Below are positions 16,885 through 26,634 of a DNA stretch of 64,000 bases, in pieces (positions within the stretch are counted from its first letter, which is position 1; each line of letters opens with the position of its first letter). Both the position numbers and the translations under genes were made by a program. The notes beneath the pieces were generated by a model. It made no database searches, was not told the origin of the DNA, and saw only the letters and a list, made by a program, of their open reading frames with translations. Origin of the DNA: Sorangium cellulosum. Its GTDB lineage: Bacteria > Myxococcota_A > Polyangia > Polyangiales > Polyangiaceae. The DNA lies in NCBI RefSeq assembly GCF_002950945.1, contig NZ_CP012673.1, forward strand, positions 14,437,501 to 14,501,500. The letters are read 5' to 3'.

Positions 16885-18126
16885 ATGCTCCCTGGTGACC
16901 GCCGGTTGCTGAGCCCCGTCGGCGACGGAGGCAGCGCGCCGCTCTCGGGTGATCCCTCGGCGTCCGACGCGGCCGCGAGCTCCGGCGACGCCGCGAGGCC
17001 CGTCAGCCCCGTCGCGACCGCGCAGCACGCGCTCACCCTGCTGCCCGGCATGGAGTCGGTGCTGGGCTCCATCTTCCGCGACGTCGAGCGCGCAGAGCGG
17101 CGCGTGGACATCGAGACCTACATCTACCGCGACGACATGCTCGGCCGGTCGTTCGGGGAGATGATGGAGCGGGCGGCGGCGCGCGGCGTGCGCACGCGGC
17201 TGCTCTACGACCCGCTCGGCTCGCAGGAGACCGACGCCCCGTTCTTCGACGATCTCCGGCGCCGCGGCGTCGAGGTGCGCGCCTACCGCCCGATGGCGGT
17301 CGCGCTCGGCGAGGGTGGCCTCCTGCCGAGGGATCACTCGCGCGTGATCGTGATCGACGAGGTCGCCTACACCGGCGGCGCCGCGTGGGGCGACGAGTGG
17401 CTCCCCCAGCGGCGCGGCGGCGAGGGGTGGCACGACGTCTGTCTGCGCGTCGACGGGCCCTGCGTCGCCGACTTCGCGTTCCTCTTCGAGCAGCGCTGGC
17501 GCGAGGCCGACGGCGAGCCCGGGCGCCTGCTCGACTACGCGACCGGGCGCAAGTACCCGGATCTCGAGCTCATCGCGGACACGCCCGACGACAACGCGCG
17601 GGTCTACGCCCGCCACCGCGAGGCGATCCGGCGGTCGAAGGAGCGCGTCTGGATCGAGAACGCCTATTTCTTCCCGCCCGCCGGCATGCTCAAGGACCTC
17701 GTCGACGCCGCGCGCCGCGGCGTCGACGTCCAGATCATCCTCCCCGGAGAGACCGACCTGCCGATCATCAAGCGGGCCGCGCGCGCCGAGTACGCCACGT
17801 GGATCGATCGCGGCTTCAAGCTCCACGAGTACGATCGGGCCGTCCTGCACTCGAAATTCGCGCTGGTCGACCGCGACTGGTGCACGATTGGCACGTTCAA
17901 CGCGAACCCGAGCAGCCTGAGCGCCGTCAACGAGGTGAATCTCTTCGTGTTCGACCCGGCGTTCGTCGCCCGGGTGGCCGACATGTTCGCGCGCGACAGG
18001 GCGGCCTCGCGGCCGATCACCCGGGGCGCGCTCGCGGCGCGGCCGCTCCTCGACAAGGGCGTTGACTGGCTCGCTCACGGGGCCTTGAGCCTGCTCGACA
18101 AGCTGGTTAAGACGTCCCCGGATTGA
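16885..18126 (+). CDS. Phospholipase D-like (cardiolipin synthase family) protein with a variant first HKD motif
   Basis: About 413 residues from the ATG at 16885; an ATG at 16837 is also possible, since neither has a strong ribosome binding site. Two PLD halves are present. The second motif is canonical: LHSKFALVD...TFNANPSS (HxKx4D). The first reads DHSRVIVIDEVAYTGG, with Arg in place of the conserved Lys. The substrate could be a phospholipid (cardiolipin synthase-like) or another phosphodiester. It lies 19 bp before an endonuclease/exonuclease/phosphatase-fold gene, so the two probably form a phosphodiesterase operon. Confidence 0.88.
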   Translation: MLPGDRRLLSPVGDGGSAPLSGDPSASDAAASSGDAARPVSPVATAQHALTLLPGMESVLGSIFRDVERAERRVDIETYIYRDDMLGRSFGEMMERAAARGVRTRLLYDPLGSQETDAPFFDDLRRRGVEVRAYRPMAVALGEGGLLPRDHSRVIVIDEVAYTGGAAWGDEWLPQRRGGEGWHDVCLRVDGPCVADFAFLFEQRWREADGEPGRLLDYATGRKYPDLELIADTPDDNARVYARHREAIRRSKERVWIENAYFFPPAGMLKDLVDAARRGVDVQIILPGETDLPIIKRAARAEYATWIDRGFKLHEYDRAVLHSKFALVDRDWCTIGTFNANPSSLSAVNEVNLFVFDPAFVARVADMFARDRAASRPITRGALAARPLLDKGVDWLAHGALSLLDKLVKTSPD

Positions 18127-18145
18127 CCCCCCGAGGAGGAGGCCG

Positions 18146-18919
18146 TTGAGCCAGGACCGCGAGATCGTGTTCTTGACCCAGAACATCTGGGGCGGCGCCG
18201 CCCTGTGGGAGCGGCGCCGCACGATGCTGGCCCGGCTCATCGGCGAGATGCGCCCCGGTGTCATCGGTCTCCAGGAGGTGCACGCGCAGGCCGCCAGCGG
18301 CGATCTCGGCCAGGCGGGGGAGCTCGCGCGGCTCGCCGGCGGGTACCGGGCGTGGTTCGCGCCGGGGAGGGTCGCCGCGGGCGGCGAGTGCGAGGGGGTC
18401 GCGCTGCTCTGCCGGGAGGACATCGAGGTGCTCGATCACTCCCTGGAGGCGCTCACGCTCGATCGCGACGACCCGTTCGAGCGGGACAGCCAGCGCGTGG
18501 TCCTGCGCGCGGCGATCCGGCAGGCGGGCGCCGTGATCGACGTGCTGGTGACGCACCTCTCGCTGTCGAGGCGCGCGCGCGCGCGCACGGTGCGCGAGCT
18601 CGTGAGCTTCGCCGCGCGCGAGCGGCAGAAGTCGGGGAGCGTCGGCGCCGTGATGATGGGCGACTTCAACGCGCTCCCGAGCGAGGAGGCGGTGTGTTTT
18701 CTCCGGGCGAGCGCCGGGGATGCCTGCTGGGTCGACACGTGGATGCACACGCACCCCGGCAAGACCGGCGGCACCTGGCCGGCGGGCCTGCCGCTGCGCC
18801 GCATCGACTACGTCTTCGTCCAGCCGGGGGAGGGCTGGACGATCGCACGTTGCGAGCGGGCGCCGTTCTCGGGCTCGGACCACCACGGCGTGGCCGCGTG
18901 GCTGCGGCTCGGCGGGTGA
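18146..18919 (+). CDS. Endonuclease/exonuclease/phosphatase (EEP) family hydrolase
   Basis: 257 residues, starting at TTG behind GAGGAGGAGG. The metal-dependent phosphodiesterase motifs are in order: LTQNIWGG (Asn), GLQEVHA (Glu), VTHLSLS (His), MMGDFNALPSEEA (Asp/Asn), RRIDYVFV and GSDHHGVAAWL (final Asp-His). There is no signal peptide, so it is probably cytoplasmic. Family members cleave phosphodiesters in nucleic acids, sphingomyelin or phosphoinositides; the sequence alone does not decide between them. Co-transcription with the PLD-like gene 19 bp upstream points to lipid phosphodiester turnover. Confidence 0.9.
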   Translation: MSQDREIVFLTQNIWGGAALWERRRTMLARLIGEMRPGVIGLQEVHAQAASGDLGQAGELARLAGGYRAWFAPGRVAAGGECEGVALLCREDIEVLDHSLEALTLDRDDPFERDSQRVVLRAAIRQAGAVIDVLVTHLSLSRRARARTVRELVSFAARERQKSGSVGAVMMGDFNALPSEEAVCFLRASAGDACWVDTWMHTHPGKTGGTWPAGLPLRRIDYVFVQPGEGWTIARCERAPFSGSDHHGVAAWLRLGG

Positions 18920-19195
18920 CCGGCGGCGCGCCGCTCCGCGCCCGGACCTGGGCCAGACCTCGAGGGATGAGCCCGGCATTCCGCTCACGGCAGAGCGGCT
19001 CTGGGCACTGGCGGAGTGCGGCCCCATGATACCGACACGAGATTAGGGCGTCGGGCGTAAGGGAGAGTCGGGCGCGGCCTGTGTCGTCGTGACAACACCC
19101 CTGGACGGCGCGTGCGAACGTGGCGACGCGCCTCTGGGAAGCGCCGCCACGCGCCCGTTGAACCGGCGGCGCCGGACCGGGTAGGCTCGCCGATC

Positions 19196-19834
19196 ATGAG
19201 CCGACTGCTGATCTTGGGGTCGACCGGTGGCACGGGCGCCGCGCTGGTCCGTCAGGCCCTCGAGGCTGGCCACGAGGTCTCCGCGTTCGCGCGCAATCCC
19301 GCCACCATCCCTGTTCCACACCACGAGCGGCTGCGCGCGCTCCGGGGCGACATCATGGATGCTGAGCAGGTGTCGCGGGCCGTCGCCGGCCACGATGCTG
19401 TCCTCTCCGCCCTGGGGTCGCGCGGCCTCGGCCCGACACGCGTCTACTCCGAGGGCGCCGTCAACATCCTCCGCGCGATGAAGGAGCACGGCGTCCGCCG
19501 CCTGATCGCCATGAGCGCCGCGGGCCTCGACGACCCCGCGAGCGCGCTCTGGTTTCGCCTCTTCATCAAGCCCCTGCGCCGCAACCCCTACTCCGACATG
19601 ATGCGTATGGAAGAGATCGTCCGCCAGAGCGACGTGGCCTGGACGATCGTGCGGCCGCCCAAGCTCACCGATGGAAGGCTCATCGGCGATTACCGCGTCG
19701 CCGTCGATCACCTGCCGCCGGGGAACTACATCTTTGGCGGGCCCACGCTCTCGCGCGAGGACGCTGCGCATTTGATGCTCTCGCAGCTGGATCGCGACGA
19801 CTACGTGCACAAGACGGTAGCCGTGACGTACTGA
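19196..19834 (+). CDS. NAD(P)-binding atypical short-chain reductase (NmrA/NAD(P)H-binding type)
   Basis: 212 residues. The N-terminus MSRLLILGSTGGTGAALVRQAL is a Rossmann-fold glycine motif (GxTGGTG). Next come AFARNP (adenosine phosphate contact), LRGDIMD, AVLSALGS, and VRRLIAMSAAGL. There is no complete YxxxK triad, as is usual for the atypical SDR NAD(P)H-binding group (BVR-B/YwnB-like). The likely role is oxidoreductase or redox sensing. The ATG at 19196 fits the family start; the upstream 276 bp has no evident gene. Confidence 0.88.
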   Translation: MSRLLILGSTGGTGAALVRQALEAGHEVSAFARNPATIPVPHHERLRALRGDIMDAEQVSRAVAGHDAVLSALGSRGLGPTRVYSEGAVNILRAMKEHGVRRLIAMSAAGLDDPASALWFRLFIKPLRRNPYSDMMRMEEIVRQSDVAWTIVRPPKLTDGRLIGDYRVAVDHLPPGNYIFGGPTLSREDAAHLMLSQLDRDDYVHKTVAVTY

Positions 19835-19958
19835 GGCGCTCGCTCGAGCGCCGCTGTCCCTTGACGCAGCCGCGCCGCTTCGGTCTGCTCCCGCGCGCGG
19901 CGTCGAGAAGTCTTCGGTCCTGTCGACCGAGAGGGCGCCGAGCAGAGGGCTCGATTCC

Positions 19959-22900
19959 ATGATTTCCTGTCTCAGGACCGCGCTTCCGTTGCTCATCGGC
20001 CTCGCGGCGCCGGCCCTGATCGGGTGCGAGCTGCTCGTCACCGTGGATCGCAGCAGGATCGAGCAGCCCGGCGGCGAGGTCGGGCGCGGCGGCGGCGCAG
20101 GCAGCGGTGGTGAGGACGGCAGCGGCGGTGAGGGCGGACGCGGCGGCGACGGTGGCGGCGGACACGGCGGCGAGGGCGGAGCGCCCGCCGCGACGTGCGG
20201 CGACGGGGTTGTCGGCGCCCCCATCGAGGAGTGTGATGATGGGAATCGGGCGGCCGGCGATGGGTGTGATCCAGGCTGTGTGATCGAGCCTGGATTCGCC
20301 TGCTCCGGGGCGCCGAGCGCGTGTGCGGGCGGGTGCGGCGACGGCGTCCGGCGCGGCGTCGAGACCTGCGATGACGGCGGCAACGAGGGCGGCGACTGCT
20401 GCTCGCGCGCATGTCAGGTGGAGCCGGGGTGCGAGATCGAGCCGAACGACGATTTCCCGTCCGCGCGCGACGCCTTCTCCCTTGCGCCCGACGGCCGTCT
20501 CCGCGCGTTCCTCGATCCCGAGGGCGACGTGGACGTGTTCTCGGTGGCCGTCCCCGACGGGGCCGTCGGCAGGCTCAGGGCCGAGACGCTCGACGGCCCG
20601 CTCGGCACGACGTGCAGCTCGCTCGGCGTCGACACGCAGGTGACGGTCTTCGACGATCGCCTGAGGGCCCTCGACAGCAACGATGACATCGACGACGACA
20701 ACTACTGCTCTTTGCTGGTGCTGGAGAGGCTGGGCCCGGGCGGCTATTACGTCCGCGTGGAGGGCTCCCCGGCCGCGCCGCCGGCGACGTTCGATTACAC
20801 GCTCTCGCTGTCGCTGGACACCGCATTCTGCGGCGACGGCGTGCTGGAGGATCCCGAGCTCTGCGACGACGGCGACACGGCGGGCGGCGATGGCTGCAGC
20901 GCCGCGTGTGAGCTCGACACCCCCTCTCCCGAGGTCGAGCCGAACAACACCGTCGCGGCGGCGGGCGAGCGCGGCGCGCTCACGCTGAACGCGCTCGTCT
21001 CCGGCGCGATCGAGCCGCTCGGCGACGTCGACGTCTTCGCCTTCGACGTGCCGAGCGTCTCCGACGTCCAGATCGCCACGTTCAGCGCCGGCAGCCTGAG
21101 CGACTGCCTCGAGGGCTTCGACACGTTCGTCCAGCTGCTCGATGTGGACGGCGAGACGGTGCTGAAGAGCGATGACGACAGCGGCCCCGGGGCCTGCTCG
21201 CTCATCGACCCGAGCCTCACGGGCGCGGCGGTCCAGCTCGAGCCCGGCACCTATTATGTGAGCGTCGAGGAGTTCACGAACGACGCGACGATCCCCGGCT
21301 ACAACCTCCTCCTCGTGCTCACGGCGCGCTGCGGCGACGGCGTGGTCGAGGGCGGCGAGCAGTGCGATGGCGGCGCGGGCTGCTCCGCGGCATGCACGAG
21401 GATCGTGCGGTGCGGCGACGGCGTCGTCGACGGCGACGAGGCGTGCGACGACGGCGGCACCGAGGGCGGAGACGGCTGCAGCGCCGCCTGCCAGCTCGAG
21501 GGCACGCTCCCCGAGGCCGAGCCCAACGACACGCCCGAGCAGGCCACCGCCGGCCAGGCGACCGCGCCCGGGGTGCTGTTCTCCGCATCCATCGATCCCG
21601 CGGGAGACGTCGACTACTTCGCCGTCGACGTCCCCCGCGTGGCCGATCTCGAGATCGAGACCTTCGACGCGAGCGGCCCGACCTCCTGCGACGACACCGA
21701 CACGGTGGTGCAGCTGCTCGCGGCCGACGGCGCGCTGCTCGGCGAGGACGACGACGGCGGCGCGGACACGTGCTCGCTCCTTTCGGCCGCCATCCCCTTG
21801 CCGGGCACGTACTACGTGCGCGTGGAGGAGTACGGCGGCGGCGTCCTCCCCGGGTACACCCTGCGCGCGCGGATGACGGCCATCTGCGGCGACGGCGCCG
21901 TCGAGGGCCTGGAGGAGTGCGACGGCGGCGCCGCGTGCGACGCGACATGCCAGCGCGTGCCCACGTGCGGCGACGGCTTCCTCGACGCGCCCGAGGTGTG
22001 CGACGACGGCAACACCGGAGTCGGCGACGGCTGCGACGCGGCGTGTCGGCTCGAGGGCGTCACGGCCGAGGTCGAGCCCAACACGAGCCCCGCCGACGCC
22101 GACGCGAACGGCGCCGTGGCGCCGAGAGCGCTCTTCTCCGGCGCGCTCTCGTCGCCCGGCGACGTCGACCTCTTCGCCGTGCGGCTCGCGTCCGTGTCCG
22201 ACCTCCGGCTCGAGACCTTCGGATCGAGCGGCCCCCCGCAGTGCCCCGAGGGCGTCGACACGGCCCTCGCCCTCCTGGCGCCGGACGGCGTGACCGTGCT
22301 CGCTTCCGACAACAACGACGAGGAAGACGAGGAAGAAGAGGAAGGCGGCGACGACGGCGTCGGCGCCTGCTCGCTCATCGACCCGGCGCTCCCTGGCAGC
22401 GCCGGGGCGCGCCACCTGGCGCCGGGGACCTACTATGTCCGCGTCAGCACCTCGCCCAGCGGGGCGACCTCCGACTACACGTTGCTCGTCTCGCTCGACG
22501 CGGTGTGCGGCGACGGGGCGCGGCAAGGCGCGGAGGAGTGCGACGGCGGTACGGGCTGCGGTCCGGGGTGCGACCGGCTCCCGGTCTGCGGGGACGGCTT
22601 CCTCGACGTGCCGGAGGGCTGCGACGACAGCAACTCGGCGGACGGGGACGGCTGCAGCGCCGCCTGCCAGCTGGAGGCGGTCACCGCGGAGATCGAGCCG
22701 AACGACACCCCCGCGCAGGCCGCGGCGAGCGGGCTCGTGATCGCGGGCGACGCCCTCCTCGCGGCGAGCCTCGCCGCGGCGGGCGACCGGGACGTCTTCC
22801 GGGTGAGCCTGCCTGTCGCCTCGCTCGTGCGCCTCGAGGTGTTCGACGGCACCGGCTCGTCCTGCCAGGGGGACATCCACACGACGCTCCGCCTGCTCGA

Positions 22901-23495
22901 CGCGGCGGGGGAGCCGATCGCGACGGACGAAGGGGTCTCCGACGCCGACTACGCGGGCGGCGTCGCCGGCTGCTCGGCGCTCGTCGTCGAGCTGCCCGCC
23001 GGCGACCATGGCGTCGAGATCACGTCGCGCGGCGGCGGCGAGATCCCGGTCTACCTCCTCCAGGCGAAGATCCTCGCGCCGGCGGGCGTCGAGGAGGAGC
23101 CGAACGGCACCCTCGCCGAGGCCAACGCGCTTGCCGGCTCCGATGTTTTCCTCTCCGGCGCGCTCACCAGCGGCGATTTCGACCTCTTCGCGGTGGACCT
23201 CCCGGCCCGCGGGTCGATCCGCGCGGAGATCGTCGAGGGCGGCGCGGCCACGTGCGAGTCGCTCGAGCTCGACAGCCGGCTGTCGCTGCTCGACGGCGAG
23301 GGCCGGCTGATCGCGGACGACGACGACGGCGGCCGGGGACGCTGCTCGATCCTCGACGGCACCGGGGACGCTCCGCGCCACCCCGGCGCACACGCGCTCG
23401 CGGCGGGAACGTACTTCCTCCGGGTCCGCGCCGCGTCGGGCGCCTCGGGCTCCCCCGCGCTCTTCGACTACCGACTGGCCCTCACGCTCCGCTGA
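19959..23495 (+). CDS. Large lipoprotein with DUF4215 Cys-rich repeats and PPC-type domains
   Basis: 1,178 residues. Signal peptide with lipobox APALIGC, then a Gly-rich linker (~residues 30-75). The body alternates two units at least five times. One is a ~40-residue Cys-rich DUF4215/Myxococcus repeat (CGDGxxxxxExCDDGN...GDGCSxxC). The other is a ~110-residue domain resembling the bacterial pre-peptidase C-terminal (PPC) domain, with (D/E)xEPNDT openings, GDVDxFAVDVP, and GTYYVRVEE. An acidic stretch (DEEDEEEEEGG) sits near residue 790. It is probably surface-exposed; no catalytic domain is seen. Confidence 0.93.
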   Translation: MISCLRTALPLLIGLAAPALIGCELLVTVDRSRIEQPGGEVGRGGGAGSGGEDGSGGEGGRGGDGGGGHGGEGGAPAATCGDGVVGAPIEECDDGNRAAGDGCDPGCVIEPGFACSGAPSACAGGCGDGVRRGVETCDDGGNEGGDCCSRACQVEPGCEIEPNDDFPSARDAFSLAPDGRLRAFLDPEGDVDVFSVAVPDGAVGRLRAETLDGPLGTTCSSLGVDTQVTVFDDRLRALDSNDDIDDDNYCSLLVLERLGPGGYYVRVEGSPAAPPATFDYTLSLSLDTAFCGDGVLEDPELCDDGDTAGGDGCSAACELDTPSPEVEPNNTVAAAGERGALTLNALVSGAIEPLGDVDVFAFDVPSVSDVQIATFSAGSLSDCLEGFDTFVQLLDVDGETVLKSDDDSGPGACSLIDPSLTGAAVQLEPGTYYVSVEEFTNDATIPGYNLLLVLTARCGDGVVEGGEQCDGGAGCSAACTRIVRCGDGVVDGDEACDDGGTEGGDGCSAACQLEGTLPEAEPNDTPEQATAGQATAPGVLFSASIDPAGDVDYFAVDVPRVADLEIETFDASGPTSCDDTDTVVQLLAADGALLGEDDDGGADTCSLLSAAIPLPGTYYVRVEEYGGGVLPGYTLRARMTAICGDGAVEGLEECDGGAACDATCQRVPTCGDGFLDAPEVCDDGNTGVGDGCDAACRLEGVTAEVEPNTSPADADANGAVAPRALFSGALSSPGDVDLFAVRLASVSDLRLETFGSSGPPQCPEGVDTALALLAPDGVTVLASDNNDEEDEEEEEGGDDGVGACSLIDPALPGSAGARHLAPGTYYVRVSTSPSGATSDYTLLVSLDAVCGDGARQGAEECDGGTGCGPGCDRLPVCGDGFLDVPEGCDDSNSADGDGCSAACQLEAVTAEIEPNDTPAQAAASGLVIAGDALLAASLAAAGDRDVFRVSLPVASLVRLEVFDGTGSSCQGDIHTTLRLLDAAGEPIATDEGVSDADYAGGVAGCSALVVELPAGDHGVEITSRGGGEIPVYLLQAKILAPAGVEEEPNGTLAEANALAGSDVFLSGALTSGDFDLFAVDLPARGSIRAEIVEGGAATCESLELDSRLSLLDGEGRLIADDDDGGRGRCSILDGTGDAPRHPGAHALAAGTYFLRVRAASGASGSPALFDYRLALTLR

Positions 23496-24259
23496 CCGGC
23501 GCGGCGCCGCCGCCCGCCGCCGCCGTCCGCCCGGCGCGGCGCCCGCCCGGCGCGGCGCCCGCTCGGGGCGCCCGGGGCAGGCCGGGACGAACCCGTCCTC
23601 GCGCGTCGAACTCGATGTCTCGATATCCCATCATCCCGGCGGCCGCGGCGGTCGTTCAGCCGACCGCGAAGGCGGCGAACGGCGCGCCGGGTGGCTCCTC
23701 GGTGCTCATCGGCGTCACATAGGTGGCCATCGCCCACAGGGGTTCATCGGGAGTCGAGCAGGAGAGACCCCCGCAGAATCCCAGTGTTCCTCCCTCGCTC
23801 CCCCGGTTTGCGCCCGCGCTGGCGGCGCCGCGCCACTCCGCGGTTGGACCGCTCTTCGCAGCGCTGCCCGAGCGCGCCTCCACCGGCGCAAGTGCGCGAT
23901 ACTTCGGCTGGATGTGGGAGCCCACGGGGTGCGTTCGAGGCAGAGCGTGCGAGTTGATAGTCGATGAGTGCCGTGATTATCCATGGTTCTATGTCAGCCG
24001 TCTTTTCGGTCGGAAGAATGCCAGTCAAAAGTGCTTGCATGATCCTGCCGGGAGAATAGTCTCCTGTTGTTCGCGGCATGACCTCGGGGCGGGTTCCTCC
24101 GGGAGCATGGTCTGACAGGGCGACGACAACGCGCGTCGCCTGCGTCCGGGCATCGCTCTCCTGGCTCGCGCCCCGGGGCATGGATCCCTTGGGTGACAAT
24201 CTGGATAGGTATCTGCATCCCATCTTGACCACAGATTCGATTCCTCGGAGGTATATCTC
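23496..24259. other. 764-bp intergenic region without a convincing gene
   Basis: Open frames here lack coding bias. GC content falls visibly after about 23900, unlike neighbouring genes. The 3' end has a possible sigma-54-type element (24202-24217) and the ribosome binding site of the gene at 24260. A degraded or foreign segment is possible. Confidence 0.5.
24202..24217 (+). promoter_or_regulatory. Weak sigma-54-like promoter candidate
   Basis: TGG at 24202 and TGCA at 24214 give the required GG-N10-GC spacing of -24/-12 promoters, but the rest of the -24 box (ATA for CAC) does not fit. It lies about 45 bp before the start codon at 24260. In GC-rich DNA such spacing arises often by chance. 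Confidence 0.25.
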
Positions 24260-24757
24260 ATGAAGAAGTTCGCTCGTTGGGCGCTCGCTTTCGCGTCCGT
24301 CATGTCGATCCCCACCAGCGCGATGGCGCTGCCCGAGTTCACGCAGTACGAGGTCTGCCTCAGCAACGGTTCACGGCTCGTCGATCTCGGCTTCGTGGTG
24401 TTCACTTACATCGAGCAGGTGGCCGCCCCGTTCGGCGACCTGTGCAGGCACCAGGGCAAGTGGTGCAACTTCGCGGCCCTCGCCACGTGCACCAACACCT
24501 ACGTGGCGGAGGAGCTGTCGATCATGAACCAGGCGTGCGACGAGAACTCGCTGTTCCCCGCGGACACGAACATCTCGCTCGACCCCCTGGTTCCCCCCGA
24601 GTCGCACTGGGCGTTCAACAAGTTCCAGATGAAGGTCCGTATCCATCGGCTCAACCTGACGCAGGACAGCTTCACCGGCGTGATCAAGGGTCTTGCCCAG
24701 TACCACCCGCTGGCGGTGGCTTACCCCATCAAGTTCACGCCGCGCGTGCATCCGTAG
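24260..24757 (+). CDS. Secreted protein of unknown function
   Basis: 165 residues. The ATG follows GGAGG at 24246-24250. A clear Sec signal peptide (MKKFARWALAFASVMSIPTS, then AMA) precedes a mature domain of ~140 residues. That domain has five cysteines (EVCLS, GDLCRHQGKWCNF, ATCTN, NQACDE), suggesting disulfides in the periplasm or outside the cell. No family is recognised. Its base composition is less GC-rich than its neighbours'. A hairpin plus T-rich tract lies ~175 bp downstream. Confidence 0.85.
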   Translation: MKKFARWALAFASVMSIPTSAMALPEFTQYEVCLSNGSRLVDLGFVVFTYIEQVAAPFGDLCRHQGKWCNFAALATCTNTYVAEELSIMNQACDENSLFPADTNISLDPLVPPESHWAFNKFQMKVRIHRLNLTQDSFTGVIKGLAQYHPLAVAYPIKFTPRVHP

Positions 24758-24929
24758 CGTCGTCGCGGCCCTGAGGCCGGGGTCCCCCCGGCGACGGGCC
24801 GCCGCGCAAGCGCTCGACCGATCGGCGAGGCCTCCCTGCAGAAAGCCCTTTAACAGCGGCCCCGGGCAGGACGGGGAGGCGCTCGCCGATCGCGTCGCGC
24901 GGAGCTCATGCGGAACATGCGGAAGAGGA

Positions 24930-24966
24930 GGGGGCGCCGGCGACCGCCGGCGGCCCCTCTCTCTTT
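24930..24966 (+). terminator. GC-rich hairpin with T-rich tail
   Basis: A stem of about ten pairs with one bulge (GGGGC...GGCCCC arms) is followed by CTCTCTTTCTCT. It lies between the secreted protein at 24260 and the next gene at 25026. It may end the first transcript or act in the leader of the second. Confidence 0.45.
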
Positions 24967-25025
24967 CTCTGCCGGGCGTCCGGCCGAGGAGCTCTCGTCA
25001 GGACAACTCATCTGGAGGAACACCG

Positions 25026-26603
25026 ATGCAACCGAATCCCTCGAACCAGAGACCCGCGCTCCGGTGGTCGTGGGTGGCCCTCGGGCTGCTCTTGACGGCC
25101 CTCGCCGGCGTCGCCCTCTACCTCGCCCTCCGCCCGAGCGGCGGCGAGCCGCCCGCCCGCGAAAAGGCCCCGGCCGCCGGCGCCGCGAAAGAGGCCCGGT
25201 ACAGGAACCGGTCGCTCCTGCGCGGCGCCCCGGCGGCGCGGCAGGCGGCGCGGCCCACGATCCGCGGCCACGTGTACGGGACCGACGGCAACACCGTCCC
25301 TGGCGCGACGGTCGTCGCGACGACCTTCGAGGTCGCCGGCAACGTGCTCTCGACCGTGGGCTCCGTGACGAGCGACAAGGAGGGGCGGTTCGAGTTCACG
25401 CTCCCCGAGGGCACGTACCAGCTGAACGCGAGCGTCGAGGGGTACGGCACCACGTCGACCACGGCGCACAGCGGCCAGGAGGTGAGCCTGGTGCTCCCGA
25501 AGAGCGGCGTCATCGAGGGGCGCGTGCTCGACGAGCGGGGCGAGCCCGTGCGGCGCTTCGCCATCGACGTCCTCTCCGCCGTCACCGCGGACGTCCCGGC
25601 GACCCCGCCCCTGTTCTCCCGCACGTTCGAGAGCGAGGACGGCACGTTCCGCGTCGCCCAGCTGCCCGCCTGGGAGATCGTCGTCCGGGCGACCGCGGCG
25701 GGCCACGCCCCGGCGTTCTCGCCGATGGTCGTCGTGCGATCCGACGACACCAAGAAGGTGGATCTGACCCTCTCCAAGGGGTGCACCCTGACCGGCCGCG
25801 CGGTGGACCCGTCGGGCGCCCCGCAGCCCAGGGTGTTCATCGACGCGGAGTCGGTGCTCGCCGCCGGCGAGATGAGCGATCTCGCCCTGGAGGCCGCGGC
25901 GCAGGCGCAGACCGAGGACGACGGCTCGTTCGTCCTGCCCAACGTGCCGAAGGGCAAGGTCTCCGTGCGCGCCTACGACGGCTCGAACGCCGTGAGCACG
26001 CTCGACATCGAGGTCGCGGACTGCGACCGCCTGGAGCCGGTGAAGCTCGTGATGTCGCCCGGCGGCAGCATCTCCGGCGTGGCGCGCAGCGCCGACGGCG
26101 AGCCCGTCGCCGGCGCCAAGCTCACGCTGATGCACCGGCCGATCGGCTTCGTGAACACCGTGAGCGACGCCGAGGGCCGCTACCACTTCGATCAGGTCCC
26201 GCCCGGCACGATCCGCATGATGATGCAGCGCGGAGACCAGGTGACGGTCACCGGCGTCGATATCCAGGAGGGGAAGGAGACGGCGCAGGACATCAAGCTC
26301 CCGCCCGAGGGCAAAGGCGAGCTCCGCGGCCGCGTCACCATCGGCAATCGCCCGTTCCCGGGCGCCCGGCTGATGGTCGCCACCCAGGTCGGCGACGGCG
26401 CCGTCGGCCTGTATTACCCGACCACGGCGGAGGACGGCTCATTCTACCTGTCCTCGATCCCGCCGGGGCTCTACATCGTCAACGTCGAGTCCACCGTCAT
26501 CGGCAACGGCGTGACGGTGAAGCCGGGCGAGGTCGCGAACGTGGATCTGCACGTGACCGACCTGCCGGCCGGAAAGACCCCGGAGCCCGCGCCGGGCGGG
26601 TGA
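25026..26603 (+). CDS. Membrane-anchored protein with carboxypeptidase-regulatory-like (CNA-B/SdrD-type) beta domains
   Basis: 525 residues. The ATG follows GGAGG at 25013. One N-terminal membrane segment (VALGLLLTALAGVALYLAL) anchors a long exported region. That region has at least five repeats of a ~80-residue beta-sandwich of the carboxypeptidase D regulatory-like type: IRGHVYGTDGNTVPGATVVA, IEGRVLDERGEPV, LTGRAVDPSGAPQPRV, ISGVARSADGEPVAGAKL, LRGRVTIGNRPFPGARL. Each repeat then has a D.EGRF.F..LPxG.Y turn. No peptidase is attached. The role is probably structural or binding. Confidence 0.88.
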   Translation: MQPNPSNQRPALRWSWVALGLLLTALAGVALYLALRPSGGEPPAREKAPAAGAAKEARYRNRSLLRGAPAARQAARPTIRGHVYGTDGNTVPGATVVATTFEVAGNVLSTVGSVTSDKEGRFEFTLPEGTYQLNASVEGYGTTSTTAHSGQEVSLVLPKSGVIEGRVLDERGEPVRRFAIDVLSAVTADVPATPPLFSRTFESEDGTFRVAQLPAWEIVVRATAAGHAPAFSPMVVVRSDDTKKVDLTLSKGCTLTGRAVDPSGAPQPRVFIDAESVLAAGEMSDLALEAAAQAQTEDDGSFVLPNVPKGKVSVRAYDGSNAVSTLDIEVADCDRLEPVKLVMSPGGSISGVARSADGEPVAGAKLTLMHRPIGFVNTVSDAEGRYHFDQVPPGTIRMMMQRGDQVTVTGVDIQEGKETAQDIKLPPEGKGELRGRVTIGNRPFPGARLMVATQVGDGAVGLYYPTTAEDGSFYLSSIPPGLYIVNVESTVIGNGVTVKPGEVANVDLHVTDLPAGKTPEPAPGG

Positions 26604-26634
26604 CGACCGCGCGGCGCCCTCGCCCTCCGGCGGC

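Noticed and set aside
19680..23393. 1,237-codon open frame on the minus strand opposite the DUF4215 lipoprotein
   Set aside because: Composition is Arg/Ala/Val/Asp-rich without domains; the plus strand has a lipobox and regular Cys repeats.
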